Below the pieces are notes generated by a model, which did no database searches, was not told the DNA's origin, and saw nothing but the letters and a program-made list of their open reading frames with translations. Of a stretch of DNA of 64,000 bases, positions 10,711 through 22,735 are shown in pieces; position 1 is the first letter of the stretch, and every line of letters begins with the position of its first letter. A program made the position numbers and the translations under genes. Source of the DNA: Amborella trichopoda (Eukaryota > Streptophyta > Magnoliopsida > Amborellales > Amborellaceae); the NCBI RefSeq assembly GCF_000471905.2, contig NW_006499969.1:47803-111802 (forward strand). The letters are read 5' to 3'.

Positions 10711-13700
10711 TGCATTATACGTCAATTTTTAATTTTATGTATCCCCGAGGTGAATAAGGAGACAACCAGTAGTAACCTGGTCCCGCTGGTGCCAAAGAAG
10801 CTGCCAGATCACGGGAGCATTGCAGCAATTAGCCTAAAATTAGGCGACATCTGAGGCAGTGTCATAATGGCCTCAAATTGCTTGCGAGGGCAGTTTTGGA
10901 TACCCTAAGGACACGCGTAAATTTTTTTCGTGTTCTGACAAGTTTTGATACGATCGAGACAAAACTTGGTTCCCAAATCCAGTTCCTCTCATGTTGAAAA
11001 TGGATCCTATTATAACCCCATTGTATCTCCAAATAATACTAGACTACCTCTATTAGATCTGGAACATCGAAAACCCCATGTACCAAATTTCGGCTCAATC
11101 AGATGCTCCAGGACTATTTTGGGCCTAACTTACCATAATAGGGTGGGTTTTACACTATTGCGATGCAACCTTGATGAACCAGTTTCCATTAAATGGAAAC
11201 TGTGTTTTCTCATTTCGGGATGATTTTTCAAATTCTCATAACTTTCTCAGTTTGATTCCAATTAAGCTCAAATTTGGACACAAGCTAGATCTCGATGTCC
11301 CGATCGTTTTAACATATAGCACGCGTCATGGCGTGGCTCGAAACGAAAGAATTTCTATAGAGAAGATGAGCTTGAAAGAATGAAAATTCAAAATTTATAC
11401 AAGAGAACATCTTATTCATTGAGAGGCCATAGCTCAAAATCTCGGTATCGGATTGTCGAAAGTATGGGTCCGTTGCGACCGTGCTTCAAAGAGCTACTGA
11501 CTGGTACAATTTTTATATATGATCGGAGGCCGGATGACACGAATTTTGAGGTCGAAAATGATAAACTTTTTAGATTGTCGGAATCCCATTTTTCTGCGAC
11601 TTCCCAAAATTGGAATATGCTTAAACGAAGAGCTAAATGGACAAAATTTATTGCAAAATGATCGTGATAGTGTCCCTTTTGATTTGTGATTAAAATGAAG
11701 GCTTGGAACATCATAGATCATACCTAATTCCTAATCGACAAATTGTAAAGTTTATGGACTTGGCTGAATTTGCGTTTCATCTTAAAAAATCCGTAACAAG
11801 ACGATCAAAGGGTATCAAACGTGCGCAAGAGATCTGGAATCAATTCTACAAGGATTGATCACTCGAATTACCACCATAGATGTCCAAAAAAGCTCTTGAG
11901 ACATTGCGATAGCAAAAGGCACCTCATGGAGCGATGGTTTTGTCATTTGTTGAATAGTGCTTAGGGTATTTTGGTCATTTGGTCAAAAAATGGGATTAAT
12001 ATTTTAATTCATTAACTATGTATTTTTTGAAAATTTTGACTGTTTTCGAACATTCCACCCTTATTTAGTGGTTTCTCTAAATAAGGAAACCCAAGTAATT
12101 TGTAAAAAAGCTCCTTCATTTGTAATAGCTCTCTTGAGAAATCTTGAATTTGGAGTGAATTCTTGGCTTGTTGTTTTACTTTGCTTGCAAGTTCAAGACC
12201 AAGATGAGTGGAGAGAGAAACATTTACAAGAGAAAGAAAATACCCCTAGAGTGTCAAATTCCATACACCGTAGAGAACCATACACCTTAGCCTACACCCT
12301 ACACCTCACCCTATACCATATGCCATAGGCCCTCATGGACCATAGCCTTCCATATACACCTTAAGTTCCCATGTACCACACCTCAACCCAACTATCTCAT
12401 CATACACCTAAGCTTTGGGTACTAGTCTTGACCCACCAAGCCAAAGCCTCTGTCTCTAATGTGAATGCAAGGGGACTGAATGATGCGCAATTAGGCGCAA
12501 GCTTCTCCTAGGTCAACTCTCTCTCCTCTCTCATATCACTCTCTCTTCTTTCTTTCTCTCTCTCTCTTCTTTCCTTTCTTTCTCTTTATTTTCAATTTTT
12601 TCACATTCTCTCTCTCCTCTCTCTTTCTATGCCTCTCTCTTTCCTATACGGACTCAAGGCAGGTGCGAACACCCCTCCCCCTTTTTCTTTTTCTCTCTCC
12701 TCACTTACTCCCTCTTTCTCGTCTAAAGCCACAGACCAGTGCCTAAGGCAAACCCGACTTCTTTCTTTGTCTTTCTTCTCGTCTTATTCACTCCCTTTCT
12801 CATCAAGTGATGGACCTGTGCCTTAAGCGGGTCCGCTTAACTCGATCGCCCTCATCTCGTCCAGGACACACCTCGGTTCGCCCTTTTGCTCTCAGGCACC
12901 TTACACCCATCCGCTCTTTCACCAGCTCTAAACACCCATCAACCCCTTCACCATCTCTTAACCTCCATCCGCTTCTTCACCATATCTAAACCGCCATATG
13001 CGCCTTCACCATCTCTAAACAACCATCTGTGCCTTCACCATCTCCAAACCTCCATCTATGCATTCATCATATCTAAACACCCATCTGTGCATTCACCATC
13101 TCTAAACCTCCATCCGCCATAACATATACACCCCCATCCGTGCCTTTACCATCTCCAAACCTCCATCTGCACCTTTATCATCTCTAAACACCCCTCCATG
13201 CCTTCACCATCCCTGAACCTCCATCTGCCCTTACATCTACACCCCCATTTGCGCCCTTACACCTGCACCCTATCTGCCCCCTCTTCTCACCTACCCCTCC
13301 ATTCATGCCCATAACACCGTCACTCCTCTTCGCCCCTACTTTCCCACCTTTATCTATCCTAACCCCTGTCCACCCACACTCTCCTACCCTCTCTCATTTT
13401 CCCTAACTCCATCTGCCCCTAGCACACACCAACCCTACACACCCCTATCTCTTCCTAACTCCATCTGCCCCTAGCATATCTTTACCCTTGCATGCCCCTA
13501 TCACTTCCACACTTCCATCAGCACCTAGCCCATCGTAACTTCTATCCGCCCCCACCTCCTCATCACACTATCATCCCCTTTAGATCTCATTAACCCTTCT
13601 TTTATTATCTTCTTTCCAAATCATACCTTTTTGGTCTTCATTTTCTTTATTGTATTTTCATTTTTATAATTCTTCTCTCTCTATTTCTTTCTTTGTTGGT

Positions 13701-14601
13701 TTCTTCTTTCACTTCTTAAGCACTTGACTTGGGGTCGTCCTGAGATAGTTCCCTAGGGTTCTAATTCTTGGTTTAACCACCATCTTGTACAGTGAAGTCG
13801 GGTCGTAAGAGATACTTATTCTCATGCACTCGGTCACTCAGGTGGGGTCATCCTAAGTCAGCTTTCTTTAAAATTCTGACCCTTTTGCTACTCTAACCAC
13901 CAAGTTACATAGTGTTCGGGTTCTAAGAAGCTTCTTTCTTTCTTCTCTCATTTGACCACTTTCGGGGGGCTCTTTGGTTTAGTGGTATAGTTATAGGCTC
14001 AATCCTATAACTCCACTTTCCAAACCCTTCGGGTACTAAGGCTTCAAGCTTGGTGCTTTCATTATCACCGGTAATACCTCTTAGGAGAGGTTACGCCGGG
14101 AGGCTGCCTGATTCTCTTTAGGTCACCTCTTTACTTCTCTTATCTTCTTCTTCTTCTCTCTTCCAAACCTTATTCACTAATTATTTTTCTTTTTTCTCTT
14201 CTCTCTCTTTCTTATCCCCTTAATCATTCTAACCCCAAATATAGAGTCACTCACCTATAAAATGGCACATCAGAGAGTACATTCTATCTAGAATTCATTA
14301 GCAATTTTAAATTGAGATTTGAGGTGAAGTATTGAGTTTCAAGAGGGAGTTGTGTCCAAACCACACTTCTGAATAGTCGAAGGGCTTTCGTTTATTCATC
14401 TAAGAGGCAAATAGTCTGGGCTTATCCCACAAACTCCCAAACCACGGTGAGGGAGGTGCTCGAGTCCATCTCTTCATCGTATTAAAATTTTCTCATAGTT
14501 GGACATACCTATCCGCACATGACTCATGAGCAGCACGCGTGCTTGTGAAGGTCAGGCAGTTGTTTGAGAGAAGCCCGAGACAGGTGGATCTAGCCCCACC
14601 A
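10711..14601 (+). mobile_element. E1 5' LTR
   Basis: Its right end is set by the ...CCCCACCA terminus two bases before the PBS. The left end is set by aligning TGCATTATACG...GTATCCCCGAGGTGAATAAGG with the 3' LTR start (TGTTTGAGGG...GTCTCCCCGATGTGAATAAGG), so the left boundary is less certain. Homology with other LTRs is clear at 11090-11400 (AACCAGTTTCCATTAAATGG, CGAAACGAAAG). The last 2 kb is pyrimidine-rich with tandem units. At about 3.9 kb it is the longest LTR of the window. Confidence 0.75.
12880..13560 (+). repeat. Pyrimidine-rich tandem array in E1 5' LTR
   Basis: At least ten imperfect units of about 33-36 bp built on CCTTCACCATCTCTAAACNNCCATCTGYG, clearest between 12900 and 13240 and fading to the right. 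They lie downstream of the LTR promoter, in the same relative position as the arrays of the other LTR copies but with a different unit. Proline/serine-rich frames across it are by-products. Confidence 0.85.
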
Positions 14602-14603
14602 CC

Positions 14604-14622
14604 TGGCGACTCCACTTGGGAT
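14604..14622 (+). other. E1 primer-binding site
   Basis: TGGCGACTCCACTTGGGAT follows the LTR terminus after two bases. It corresponds to the PBS reported for Ogre/Tat-type elements (arginine tRNA primer), with one inserted or changed base compared with the E3 site. Confidence 0.85.
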
Positions 14623-16321
14623 AAGCCACCCTATTGTTCGTTCGGTCTGCTCTCAAACACACATTTCATGTCACTCTCATATAAAAACTCCTATGAAGTC
14701 TAATTACTCCTCTCTTATTTGAATTGGGGACTTCATCGTCCCCACATTCATGAATGTACTTATGGGACGTAAGATTCTTCAATGTATTACTACCATGTAT
14801 CTCTTGAGTGGTCTCGTTGACCCTAGCACCGGAGCTTAGGCTCAGGACAACTCGGGAAAGGGTAATCAAACCCCTTGTTCCTTCTTTACCACCATCAAAG
14901 GCAAGTCCATTGAGGTCAATTGCATGAGTGGTCTTAAAACCACCACCCTTCATGCTTACACTACTATTGGTAGACACCCTACTAGTCATAAGCTCAATAG
15001 TGGTTCTAATACCACTCCCTCTCTTTATATGGTCAGTTCTTTTGAAACCACCACTTCAGTGGGTAACCACAAAGTAACCCCATCTTTACTTCACATAGAT
15101 AATAATCGTACTCCACACACATAATGCTAGTGGTTTCACTGTTAGATCATCGCATTTTTATGGTTCCAAAGCCATTCGACACACTTAAACATGTCATGGA
15201 AAATGGCTCAGCCATTATTATGATGAAATGGGGCAAACATAAGCTCACCCCCGTCACTTCACTTGCTTTGGGTCTTTTAAGACTCGTACCCACTAAGAGT
15301 GGTTCTCAAGCCACTTGTGCATTGCATAGTAGTCATCCTGCTTGGGGCAATCCGTATACTGCACTCAAAAGAGCAGACGACCCATGAATCATTTAAGGGT
15401 CACGAACAAATATGCACATGCATGGAAATCAAGGTGGTTCTAAGACCATTGCAACTGCAAAGGTCGGCACTTCAAATGCCAGATCTCTCGCTTCACTCAG
15501 GGTTAGTTCCCAAGCCCACCCGCAACACTTCTATGGATATCGCTCACACTTGCAGGTCCAATGCTATTTCTGGTTTCAAGGGGAAAATCTAGCAATGCAT
15601 GCTTCCTTCTACCTCAAAACCGATGACAACTTGGTACTCCATGAAGTTCCCTTCGAGTACTTGCTTGACCACTCATTCTCCTTCATATGTTCATGCTGGT
15701 CCTCGAGGCTGGACTCAGGACAAGATCGTTCCTTCAAGGCCAATGGAGCAGTCCCTCCCTTCTTCAAACATAACCAAGCTTGCAAGGTTGACCTAGAGTT
15801 CCCTACTTACAGGAAACCATACTTTAGCTGAATTGATTCACTTCACTCTAATCTCCTTCAGAAAGACCAATCAATCAGGGTGCCATATCCAACTCCAGTT
15901 CTGGGAATAGATTTACTAAATCTTGCTAATTAAACAGTAGAAGGGCATTAAGGTGCCACTCATAAAGAAGAAGTCGGAGTCTTCAACCTCATAAGACTTA
16001 CTAAAGAAGAACATGTTTTACCCACTGAAAACTACAGTGAAACTTGAAATGAGTGGCATTATTCAATGCTCAGTTGTAGAAGTTCGAGAAGATGAACCCA
16101 GTTCGTCTGAACTACGGCCCTAAGGCTGTCTTGAGCCACAACAAAAGGAGATATGGCCCCAAGGTCGTCACGAGCCTATCAGGCTCGAGCCATGGCCCCA
16201 AGGCCGTCTTACACCATACTTATCGAAACTACAGCCCCAAGGTCGTCAAGAGCCCATAATTACCCAATCCTTAAGGCAATTCTATATCCATTTTGAGTAG
16301 TTTGAGATTTTATTACATAAA
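14623..16321 (+). other. E1 untranslated leader with short palindromes and a 40-bp tandem repeat
   Basis: Open frames here (for example 14924-15124 and 15412-15831) have no recognisable domain and no counterpart in E3 or M. The stretch is marked by recurring imperfect palindromes on the pattern GTGGTTNTAANACCAC and, at its end, by four copies of a GGCCCCAAGGCCGTC unit. An equivalent region in E3 and M instead encodes a Pro/Arg-rich gag N-terminus, so E1's leader is either unrelated or too decayed to align. Confidence 0.6.
16113..16256 (+). repeat. 39-40-bp tandem repeat, four copies
   Basis: Units share ACTACGGCCCCAAGGCCGTC followed by TTGAGCC or a variant, at about 16113, 16153, 16192 and 16231. 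Each contains the near-palindrome GGCCCCAAGGCC. It lies just upstream of gag. Confidence 0.85.
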
Positions 16322-18618
16322 TTGCCAGATAGAGGTACGAAGAGAACTAGAACTACATCCCCATCCGAGTCACTCAGCTCTGACAAACGAGTTGATGTGA
16401 TGGTGGTAAGTCAGGATGGTGATGGTCCTGAAGACTCAATGGTACATTTCAATGAAACTATAAACAACATACTGGACATGCTTAAAGGGATAGAAAATTC
16501 TCAACCAATAGGGTTATCTTCATACCAAGAAGTGAACTCTCCTCTTGATCTAGAATTTGAAGAAGAAGAGTGGAGACGTCAACCTCCTCCTATAGCTCCA
16601 ACTTGAAGGCCTCTCATTCCCCAGTCTTTTTTGATGGTTAAACTAATGTAGCTTCTCAAATTATTTTCCCAGCAAGTACCTAAGTAGACATTCAAAATAT
16701 GATCAATCGAATCATTCAAGGCTTACAAGCTTTAAATCCCCATGAAAATACTCACTACAGGAATCCTTACTCACCTTTCATTGATTAAGTCCCTTTTCCC
16801 TTTAGTTATTAGAAAGGAAAATCTCGTATTTGATGGCAGTGGCTCACCTCAACAACAGGTGGCAGACTTCGTGTCAGCATGTCAAGAGTCAACTTTTTAC
16901 CCCAAACTGCTTCTTCGATAGTTTGTGGAAACTCTAGTCGGACCTTCCTTCAAATGGTATGTGTGCTTACCTCTAAATTCTTTTCATTCTTGGGAAGAAA
17001 TGGAGCACCTGTTCTATAAATATTATTATGAAATGGAACAAGAAGTTAAGGCATAGAGCTTCTCACTAGGACTCAAGGAGTGAATGAAATGGTAAACGAG
17101 TACATTCAGAGATGGAGGGATCTCATAGTATACCAAAGTAACCCCATGCCTGAGATTGATGTGTACAAACATGGATTAGAAACATGAAGAAAGAAATCTC
17201 CCTTCATGTCGAAGCATCTATTCCCACCACTTTCTTGAAAATAATTTCAAAGGCAGTGAAAATGGAGAGTCTACTAAAACACCATGGTGGAACTCAGACT
17301 CTGACCTCAGGGGGAAGACAAGGTCGAAACATCACCAATAACATGTCGAACCCTCGTGCTGGCTAACACAAAAAGACAGTCAGTGTAACAGTTACTGCAA
17401 CACCCTCTTTCCTAAACCTCCTACTAATGTCGCACCTCTCAAGACATTAGACACTTCGTAGGGAATAATACCATTCCGAGGTCAAGGGGAACCCCAACAA
17501 CGACAATTCTACCCTCAGGCTTATAATAGGATGTCTCCACCACAAAATCTATACCAGCCCAATCTCTTTGAGCAAATATTGAACAAGCAATATAGTTTTA
17601 AAAAAGCCTGAATACCAATTCTCTTAAAAATACTGTTGGAACAGGGTATGATTAAATGTTATTGGAATAGGTGATAATAGTTCTTCCTAAACAAAGGAGA
17701 CCAGACCAGGTGCGAATCACCAATCACAAGAATTATTGTGCTTACCATCGAATGTTGAGCCACCGTGTCCAAGATTGTTTTCATCTTAAAGACCATATCG
17801 AAGCTCTGATTCAAAAAGGACAAATTCATTTAGAAAATCTCAGAAAATATTTCGTGACTGTGGAAGCTTCGCACGTGGTTACCGTCAAAGAAGAACCACT
17901 GTAGACCTTGCAACCTGAGGAAGTACTATCGAATCTTCTTCCGGACCTTTTTGTAATGTTGGCATTAAAAGGGTTGATCACTCCACTCTATTCAAGATAA
18001 CCCAAGAATTTGTTTTAGGGAATTGAAAATCTCTGGTGTCCATTTCACTAAGTATTGGGCCATGAAGTATCTTAGTGTTCGAGTTTTAGGACATTTATAC
18101 AAGAGTCCATAGTTGAAAGATGAATTATTGTGAACATACCAATCTGAACTCATGAACCACCTAAATCAGTAACCCTAGAAAATGCACCAAGAAGCCTTCA
18201 AATTCTCACACTGAGAAGGAAGAAGAGAGAATGCAATGAGATGAGTTCAAAAAGGCAGGTGAAATAATGGAAGCATCGCACATGCTCACAATTCAAGAGG
18301 AACAACCTCGTGGTGTCCCCATGAATGAGCTATCCTCTGACATGTTTCCTATCATCTTCGATATGCTGATAAAGCAAGAGATGATTACACCTTGTTTTCT
18401 TAAGAAGCCAAAGCGCCTCAAAGAAGAATGTAAGGGCTTGTGGTGCCAGTATCATCATATCAAGGGACACAATTTGTTCAATTGTTGGGGATTCCGAGCT
18501 ATCTTAGATGAGCTCATAAGAAATGGTGGTGTTCATTGATGGCACCCCACCTTGACACCAAAAGGTTGCTCAAGAGTTTGAAGCCTTGTTGCATAAGATA
18601 GCTGAGAAGGTTCACGCT
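16322..18618 (+). pseudogene. gag: E1 gag, N-terminal and core part (broken by stops and by solo LTR F)
   Basis: Gag is the structural protein that packages element RNA into cytoplasmic virus-like particles. An acidic N-terminal segment (16322-16606) contains the MVHFNETINNILDMLKGI helix, equivalent to a helix in M and E3. The Retrotrans_gag core is readable through stops at about 16775-17045: PFPFSY, FDGSGSPQQQVADF, FVETLVGPSFKWY and SWEEMEHLF. A further segment (17184-17366) has LHVEASIPTTFL. Two zinc-knuckle-like motifs of CX2HX4HX4C type follow: YCAYHRMLSHRVQDC at about 17731 and WCQYHHIKGHNLFNC at about 18440. That CHHC form is usual in Tat gag. The frame is broken by several in-frame stops and at least two shifts, then by LTR F at 18619. 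Confidence 0.85.
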
Positions 18619-20621
18619 TGGTCGAGGTCTTGTCTTTGCCTCGGTCCTCGCACGATAGCGTGGTGTGGCCCATGCGAGGGGTGTAAGACCCTCTCTCAAT
18701 CAACCACAGGGGATCCGTGCATGCTGGTTACCTATGGGTGCATGGGCTCTCCTATGAGCGGATAGGAACCAAGAATGAAAGATATTTTACGATGGGGGCG
18801 GTGCGTTTGTGCCCTTGCCCCATCGCTTGGGCTTCGTGGCACATGCCATGGCAGTTCGCCCTCTTAAAGTAATGACAAAGCCCTCTAACTGTCTGCCAGC
18901 ATGGTTTGGATGGGGGCTCTCTTCAGGTCAAAAGGTTTCTTCTCTCTCTCTCTCTCTCTCTTGCAACCGCAATGGGGCTCGGCTATCCCCCTTTCATGAT
19001 GGTTCCCTCTTGGCTGGCTTAGGAAGGTGTGGGAGAAATCAGGGCTCAGCACTCGCAGGCATGCTCATGACCGGGAGTCCCTTGTGGGCGAGGGTTGTTG
19101 CTTGGGGCACACAATGTGTAGAGGAAGAGAGAGAGAAAGGGCGCGGGATGTGACCCATCTTGAGAGAGAAAGAGAACGTGCTCGCACTGGCAGAGATGTT
19201 TTCTCGCTCCGAGAAGGATGTGACCGTGCGCTCAGGGGTATTTTCTCTCTTTGAAAAAGTTTTTCTCTCCTCTCGACGAGATTAAAGATTCAGAAGCAAG
19301 AGACGAGTGAAAACAAGTACTATTCCTCTATTTTAGCTATGAATGATGATCAATAATCCGCCCTTTTACAAGTGACTTAAGCTTGCTTATATAGAGGATT
19401 CACCAAATAAGGGTGAATGCTAAAAAAAAAGGGCTTAATTACAATTTAAGAGATTTCAATAAAATACCAAAATTAGGTGCAATGACCAAAACCCCCATGA
19501 GACTTTTTATGCTAATGACGAAACCATCCTTGCTTGAGGGTCCTTCTGCCGTTATCAGATCTGGGAAGATTTCTTGTGGGCTTGTAGTGATGGTTCGGTT
19601 GATTTGTTGTTAAATCCGCAGTGCTTGTTCTATTCTGAGCATTTTGATGCCCTTTAGTTGTGCTAAGGGAGCCTTTTCCCACGTGGTGCAAGTTCAGCCA
19701 GATACGTGAACTTCGGTCGCTAATGCCCTTCGACCTGTGATGCTTTGAGTCTTCATTCTTCCTGCATGTGAAAGAGGAGACTATCACAGCCTTTTTATCA
19801 AGTTTGGTCTGCTTTGGTCTTCATTTGTAGCATTTCCTAATTTGTGAGGTCATCGGGAAAAGGGATCCTGGCGACTGAGCGGGTTTGTGTTTCCAGCAAG
19901 TTGGAGATCTGTACTTATAGGGCCTTGGATGAGGTACAATTGTTATTCTAGTTTGCAACTCGTCGTGAGGTGGTTGCAATGAACTCGTCCATGCCATGAT
20001 CCCATGTGCGGATTTTGAGCTATGCTTCATGAGGTTCGAGATGTCTTCTTCTTAAAAACCCTGATTTTTCTTGTTTTGTGGTCACCTTATTTCTAGATGA
20101 AGTTTGACTCTAGGTCGAGCCACAGTGCATGCCTTGGGTCAAAATGATGGGGCTGGCATGATCTAGAATATGTCAAAGTTTGAACTTTCTCTGGTTCTTA
20201 ATGAAGGTACTGTAGGTTCTTCGCAGTCCATCTAGAGATGCAATGTCGCAGTCTTCGTGCTTGGGGTCTGGTTCAGTGAACCCATACTGCGATAGTGTAA
20301 AACCTATCCATTTTGAGGCCGTCCGAGTGTATACCACTTTTGGGTGGTCTGATTGAGCCCAAATTTGGTCCTCGAGGGTTTTTCGACATTCTAAGTGTGA
20401 TGGAAATGGTCTGGTAATGTTCTGAAGTAGCTAGAATAGGGCTACAGTTATAGGGCCTCTTTGTGGTGCGATAGCATTCCTCCCAAGTTGCCTAGTCCGA
20501 GACTTATTTCACGACATGACTTTGGTCTGTCAGTGTTTCGTGTACCAGTAGGACTGAGTCGTTACCGGTTCTCTCTTTATTTGTGTGGTAGGTGTAAGTA
20601 CATCAAACATGACGTATAGCA
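18619..20621 (-). mobile_element. Solo LTR F inside E1 gag, minus orientation
   Basis: It is bounded by TG...CA (TGGTCGAGG at 18619, ...TATAGCA at 20621) and by a perfect 5-bp duplication, ACGCT at 18614-18618 and 20622-20626. Gag sequence resumes immediately after the second copy. Resemblance to the other LTRs is clear in the promoter region (TTACAATTTAA-type blocks, ATTAGGTGCAATGACC) and in the polyadenylation-side half (about 20280-20500), but it is the most diverged copy. A TATA motif (minus strand, CTATATAAGC) lies at 19385-19394. Purine-rich and CT-rich tracts at about 18940-19270 sit downstream of that promoter. Frames inside it are not genes. Confidence 0.85.
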
Positions 20622-21960
20622 ACGCTCTCAACCATGAAACCCCGGAAGCTCCTATTCTCGAAGCTCTAGTCAAACTACCTAAGTCATGGCAGGAACACCA
20701 TGGCCGTGGTAAGATGAAAAGCCTTAGGAGGGAGGCCATACGGCAAGAAAATGTGGTCCCTATGCCACAAACTCGAAAGACCATGTTTCTTAAGAAAAAG
20801 GAAAAGAACAAACGGCCTTCGAGTGCTCAATGTCGAAAAGCCACATTGCCGCAATTTCCAATTGAAGAAGCATTCCTTCCCATCACTCCCCCTCTCCGTA
20901 CTTGTATGACTTTATCCCAAGGAAAGTCCTTTTTGTTGAGGGAGTTCAATATATAACTATGAGAACAATGCAATACCCGTCCAATATGGTTGAGGACATT
21001 AAAAGCACCTCAGAACAGTCCAATAAAGGTGAATACTCTAAAAGCACCCCTCAATGGTCCATGCAAGGTAATGATCTTAAAGATCCCCTACAATCGTCCA
21101 ATGAGGGTTATGATGTTAAAAGGTCCTCGATTACATCAAAAGAGAGTGAAGATGTTAAAAACCTTTTTGAGTCTGATTCAGGTGATGACCCCAAAAGCTA
21201 CCTGGTTCAGTCCAATTCAAGTGATGACCCTAAAAGCTCTATCCCTTCTTCCATCCCTAATTCTTCAAACGCTTCGTACTTCTCACAACCTCTCTCTGAA
21301 CTCACCATGGAGTGCCCAGATTTTGTGGCTCTGAATGAAGAGCTTAAACTCTGCAATACTAGCAAACGACATAGCAAGCAGATAAGGAATGGCCGCTCAA
21401 AAGGCCGGATTCTTTATGTTGGAGATGTGTGGCCTCCACCGCTAAAAAGGACAAGTCTTGTCCCACTCCAGAAGACGTATACAATCGACTTTTAAAGCTA
21501 AGGCTTGAAAAGAAACCTGAATGGCCTGTAGAGCCTGACCTGGGGGAACTATGCAAGAACTCGAATGGAGAAAACTCTTCAAATTATAAAGCATACCACA
21601 TACTGGTGTTTCATGAGGGAAGCACGGCGGTTGCAGTTGACTGGATGAGGTTGAGATCAGGAAAGAAAGTCAAACCAAACCAAAGACTAGCTCCGCCTAA
21701 ACTTCCAAAATACCATAGACCACCATTGGTTCCCTATCTATATCCACATTTTTCCATTAAAAAACCACCTCCTTTTTTAAAATATCTAAAACCACCACCA
21801 AGCCCTTACGCAAATCCTTCACCTTCCTTCTTTAAAAATCCCGAACGATCAAAACATTCATCTTGCCCTGTCTTTCTGACACTTCCTCTGGCTACGCAAC
21901 CCAGCCAGCCTTCTCTTTCTTCTCCCACAACTACAATTGACCCTTACTTGGTGACTTAGC
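20622..21960 (+). pseudogene. gag: E1 gag C-terminus and gag-pro linker
   Basis: After the LTR F insertion the gag frame resumes with SWQEHHGRGKMKSLRREA, matching E2 (WKVYHGRSRLKSLKRAA). A Ser/Asp-rich segment of seven 13-residue repeats follows, then CPDFVALNEEL (aligned with CPDFESLDRD in M and CQDFEALDKE in E2). After a frame change comes a Lys/Pro-rich tail with MRLRSGKKVKP, the counterpart of MSLRSGKMLQP in E2. The conserved LRSGKK motif just before protease is a useful landmark in all copies. Function beyond linking gag to protease is unknown. Confidence 0.8.
20992..21243 (+). repeat. 39-bp coding tandem repeat (13 residues, seven copies)
   Basis: Repeats of the form S-x6-G-x-D-x-K are spaced 13 residues apart (one spacing is 12), for example SMQGNDLK, SSNEGYDVK and SDSGDDPK. 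The same DxK-type repeats reappear at the same place in E2 (about 46497-46645), E3 (about 53255-53360) and M (about 38935-39090, minus strand), so the array is a family trait rather than an accident of E1. Confidence 0.85.
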
Positions 21961-22018
21961 AAATCCTTCCTCTTCAAAACCACTCCATTACCACCTGTCA
22001 CTCTAAAAACCATTGGTA

Positions 22019-22720
22019 AAACAAGGAGTTGTCTTTCTTGAAGTCGACAAAGTCAAATATGATGTGATTTGGCACTTGAGGAGACTCCCAGCTCTCTTGC
22101 GTGCTTATGATGCTCTCATGCTATCAAGTAACTTTCTTATGGCCTTGGTTCAAGCTCTCTCCTAGCCTGAAGTGTATGAGACAGAGATTGAGCAGATTGG
22201 GGTAGACCTTGCAATCCTTAACAATTGTATGGCAATCACTTTCTCTGATGCTAACCTTCCGTTAAGTGAAAGGTTCCATAACCAACTTCTCTTTGTAACT
22301 GGTGAACTGCGTACTTTCCAATTCAACCGAATCATGTGGGACAAGGTATCAGCAGTGAATCTCATGCATAAGAATATTCTTTCACGAATTGCGATACGTG
22401 TTGAGCAAGTCGAGATTACAAAATTGACAGTTCAAGGATTTAATCAGTCGGGGGAGAAACTAGCTGGTGTTATCCTCCTCAAGCTCAAAATTGGGGACTT
22501 GAATGCTTGTACTCTGTTCCATGTTACTGATACAAAAGCTTCTCACAACATCTATCTAAGTCGTCCCTGGCTACATGACCATGGGGTAGTTCCATCCACA
22601 CTCCATCAGTGCTTCAAATATAGTTGAGATGGAGTGAAACACACTGTCTAGTCTGATAACAAACAATTTACCATTGCTGAGTCATATTATGTTGATGCAA
22701 AGTACTATTTTAAAGACCCA
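22019..22720 (+). pseudogene. pro: E1 aspartic protease (retropepsin-like), inactive
   Basis: Retropepsin cleaves the Gag-Pol polyprotein. The pre-domain HLRRLPALLRAYDALMLS is readable from about 22040, a stop follows near 22163, and the open part 22172-22627 carries the domain. Family landmarks are AITFSDANLPL, HNQLLFVTGEL, TVQGFNQSGEKLAG, LLKLKIGDLNA and RPWLHDHGVVPSTLHQCFKY. The catalytic motif, expected DNGS/DGGS followed by AVN, reads WDKVSAVNL here: the Asp (22340-22342) remains but the following Gly is lost. A stop follows the domain at 22625. Confidence 0.85.
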
Positions 22721-22735
22721 GTACGCTCTCAAGAG

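Noticed and set aside
12629-13122. Pro/Ser/His-rich plus-strand frames
   Set aside because: They translate the pyrimidine-rich 33-36-bp array of the E1 5' LTR; frames continue only as long as the repeat period stays a multiple of three.
18809-19254. Arg/Glu-rich and Leu/Ser-rich frames of up to 114 codons
   Set aside because: They fall within solo LTR F, in and around its (CT)n and GA-rich tracts, with no domain and no counterpart in other LTRs.
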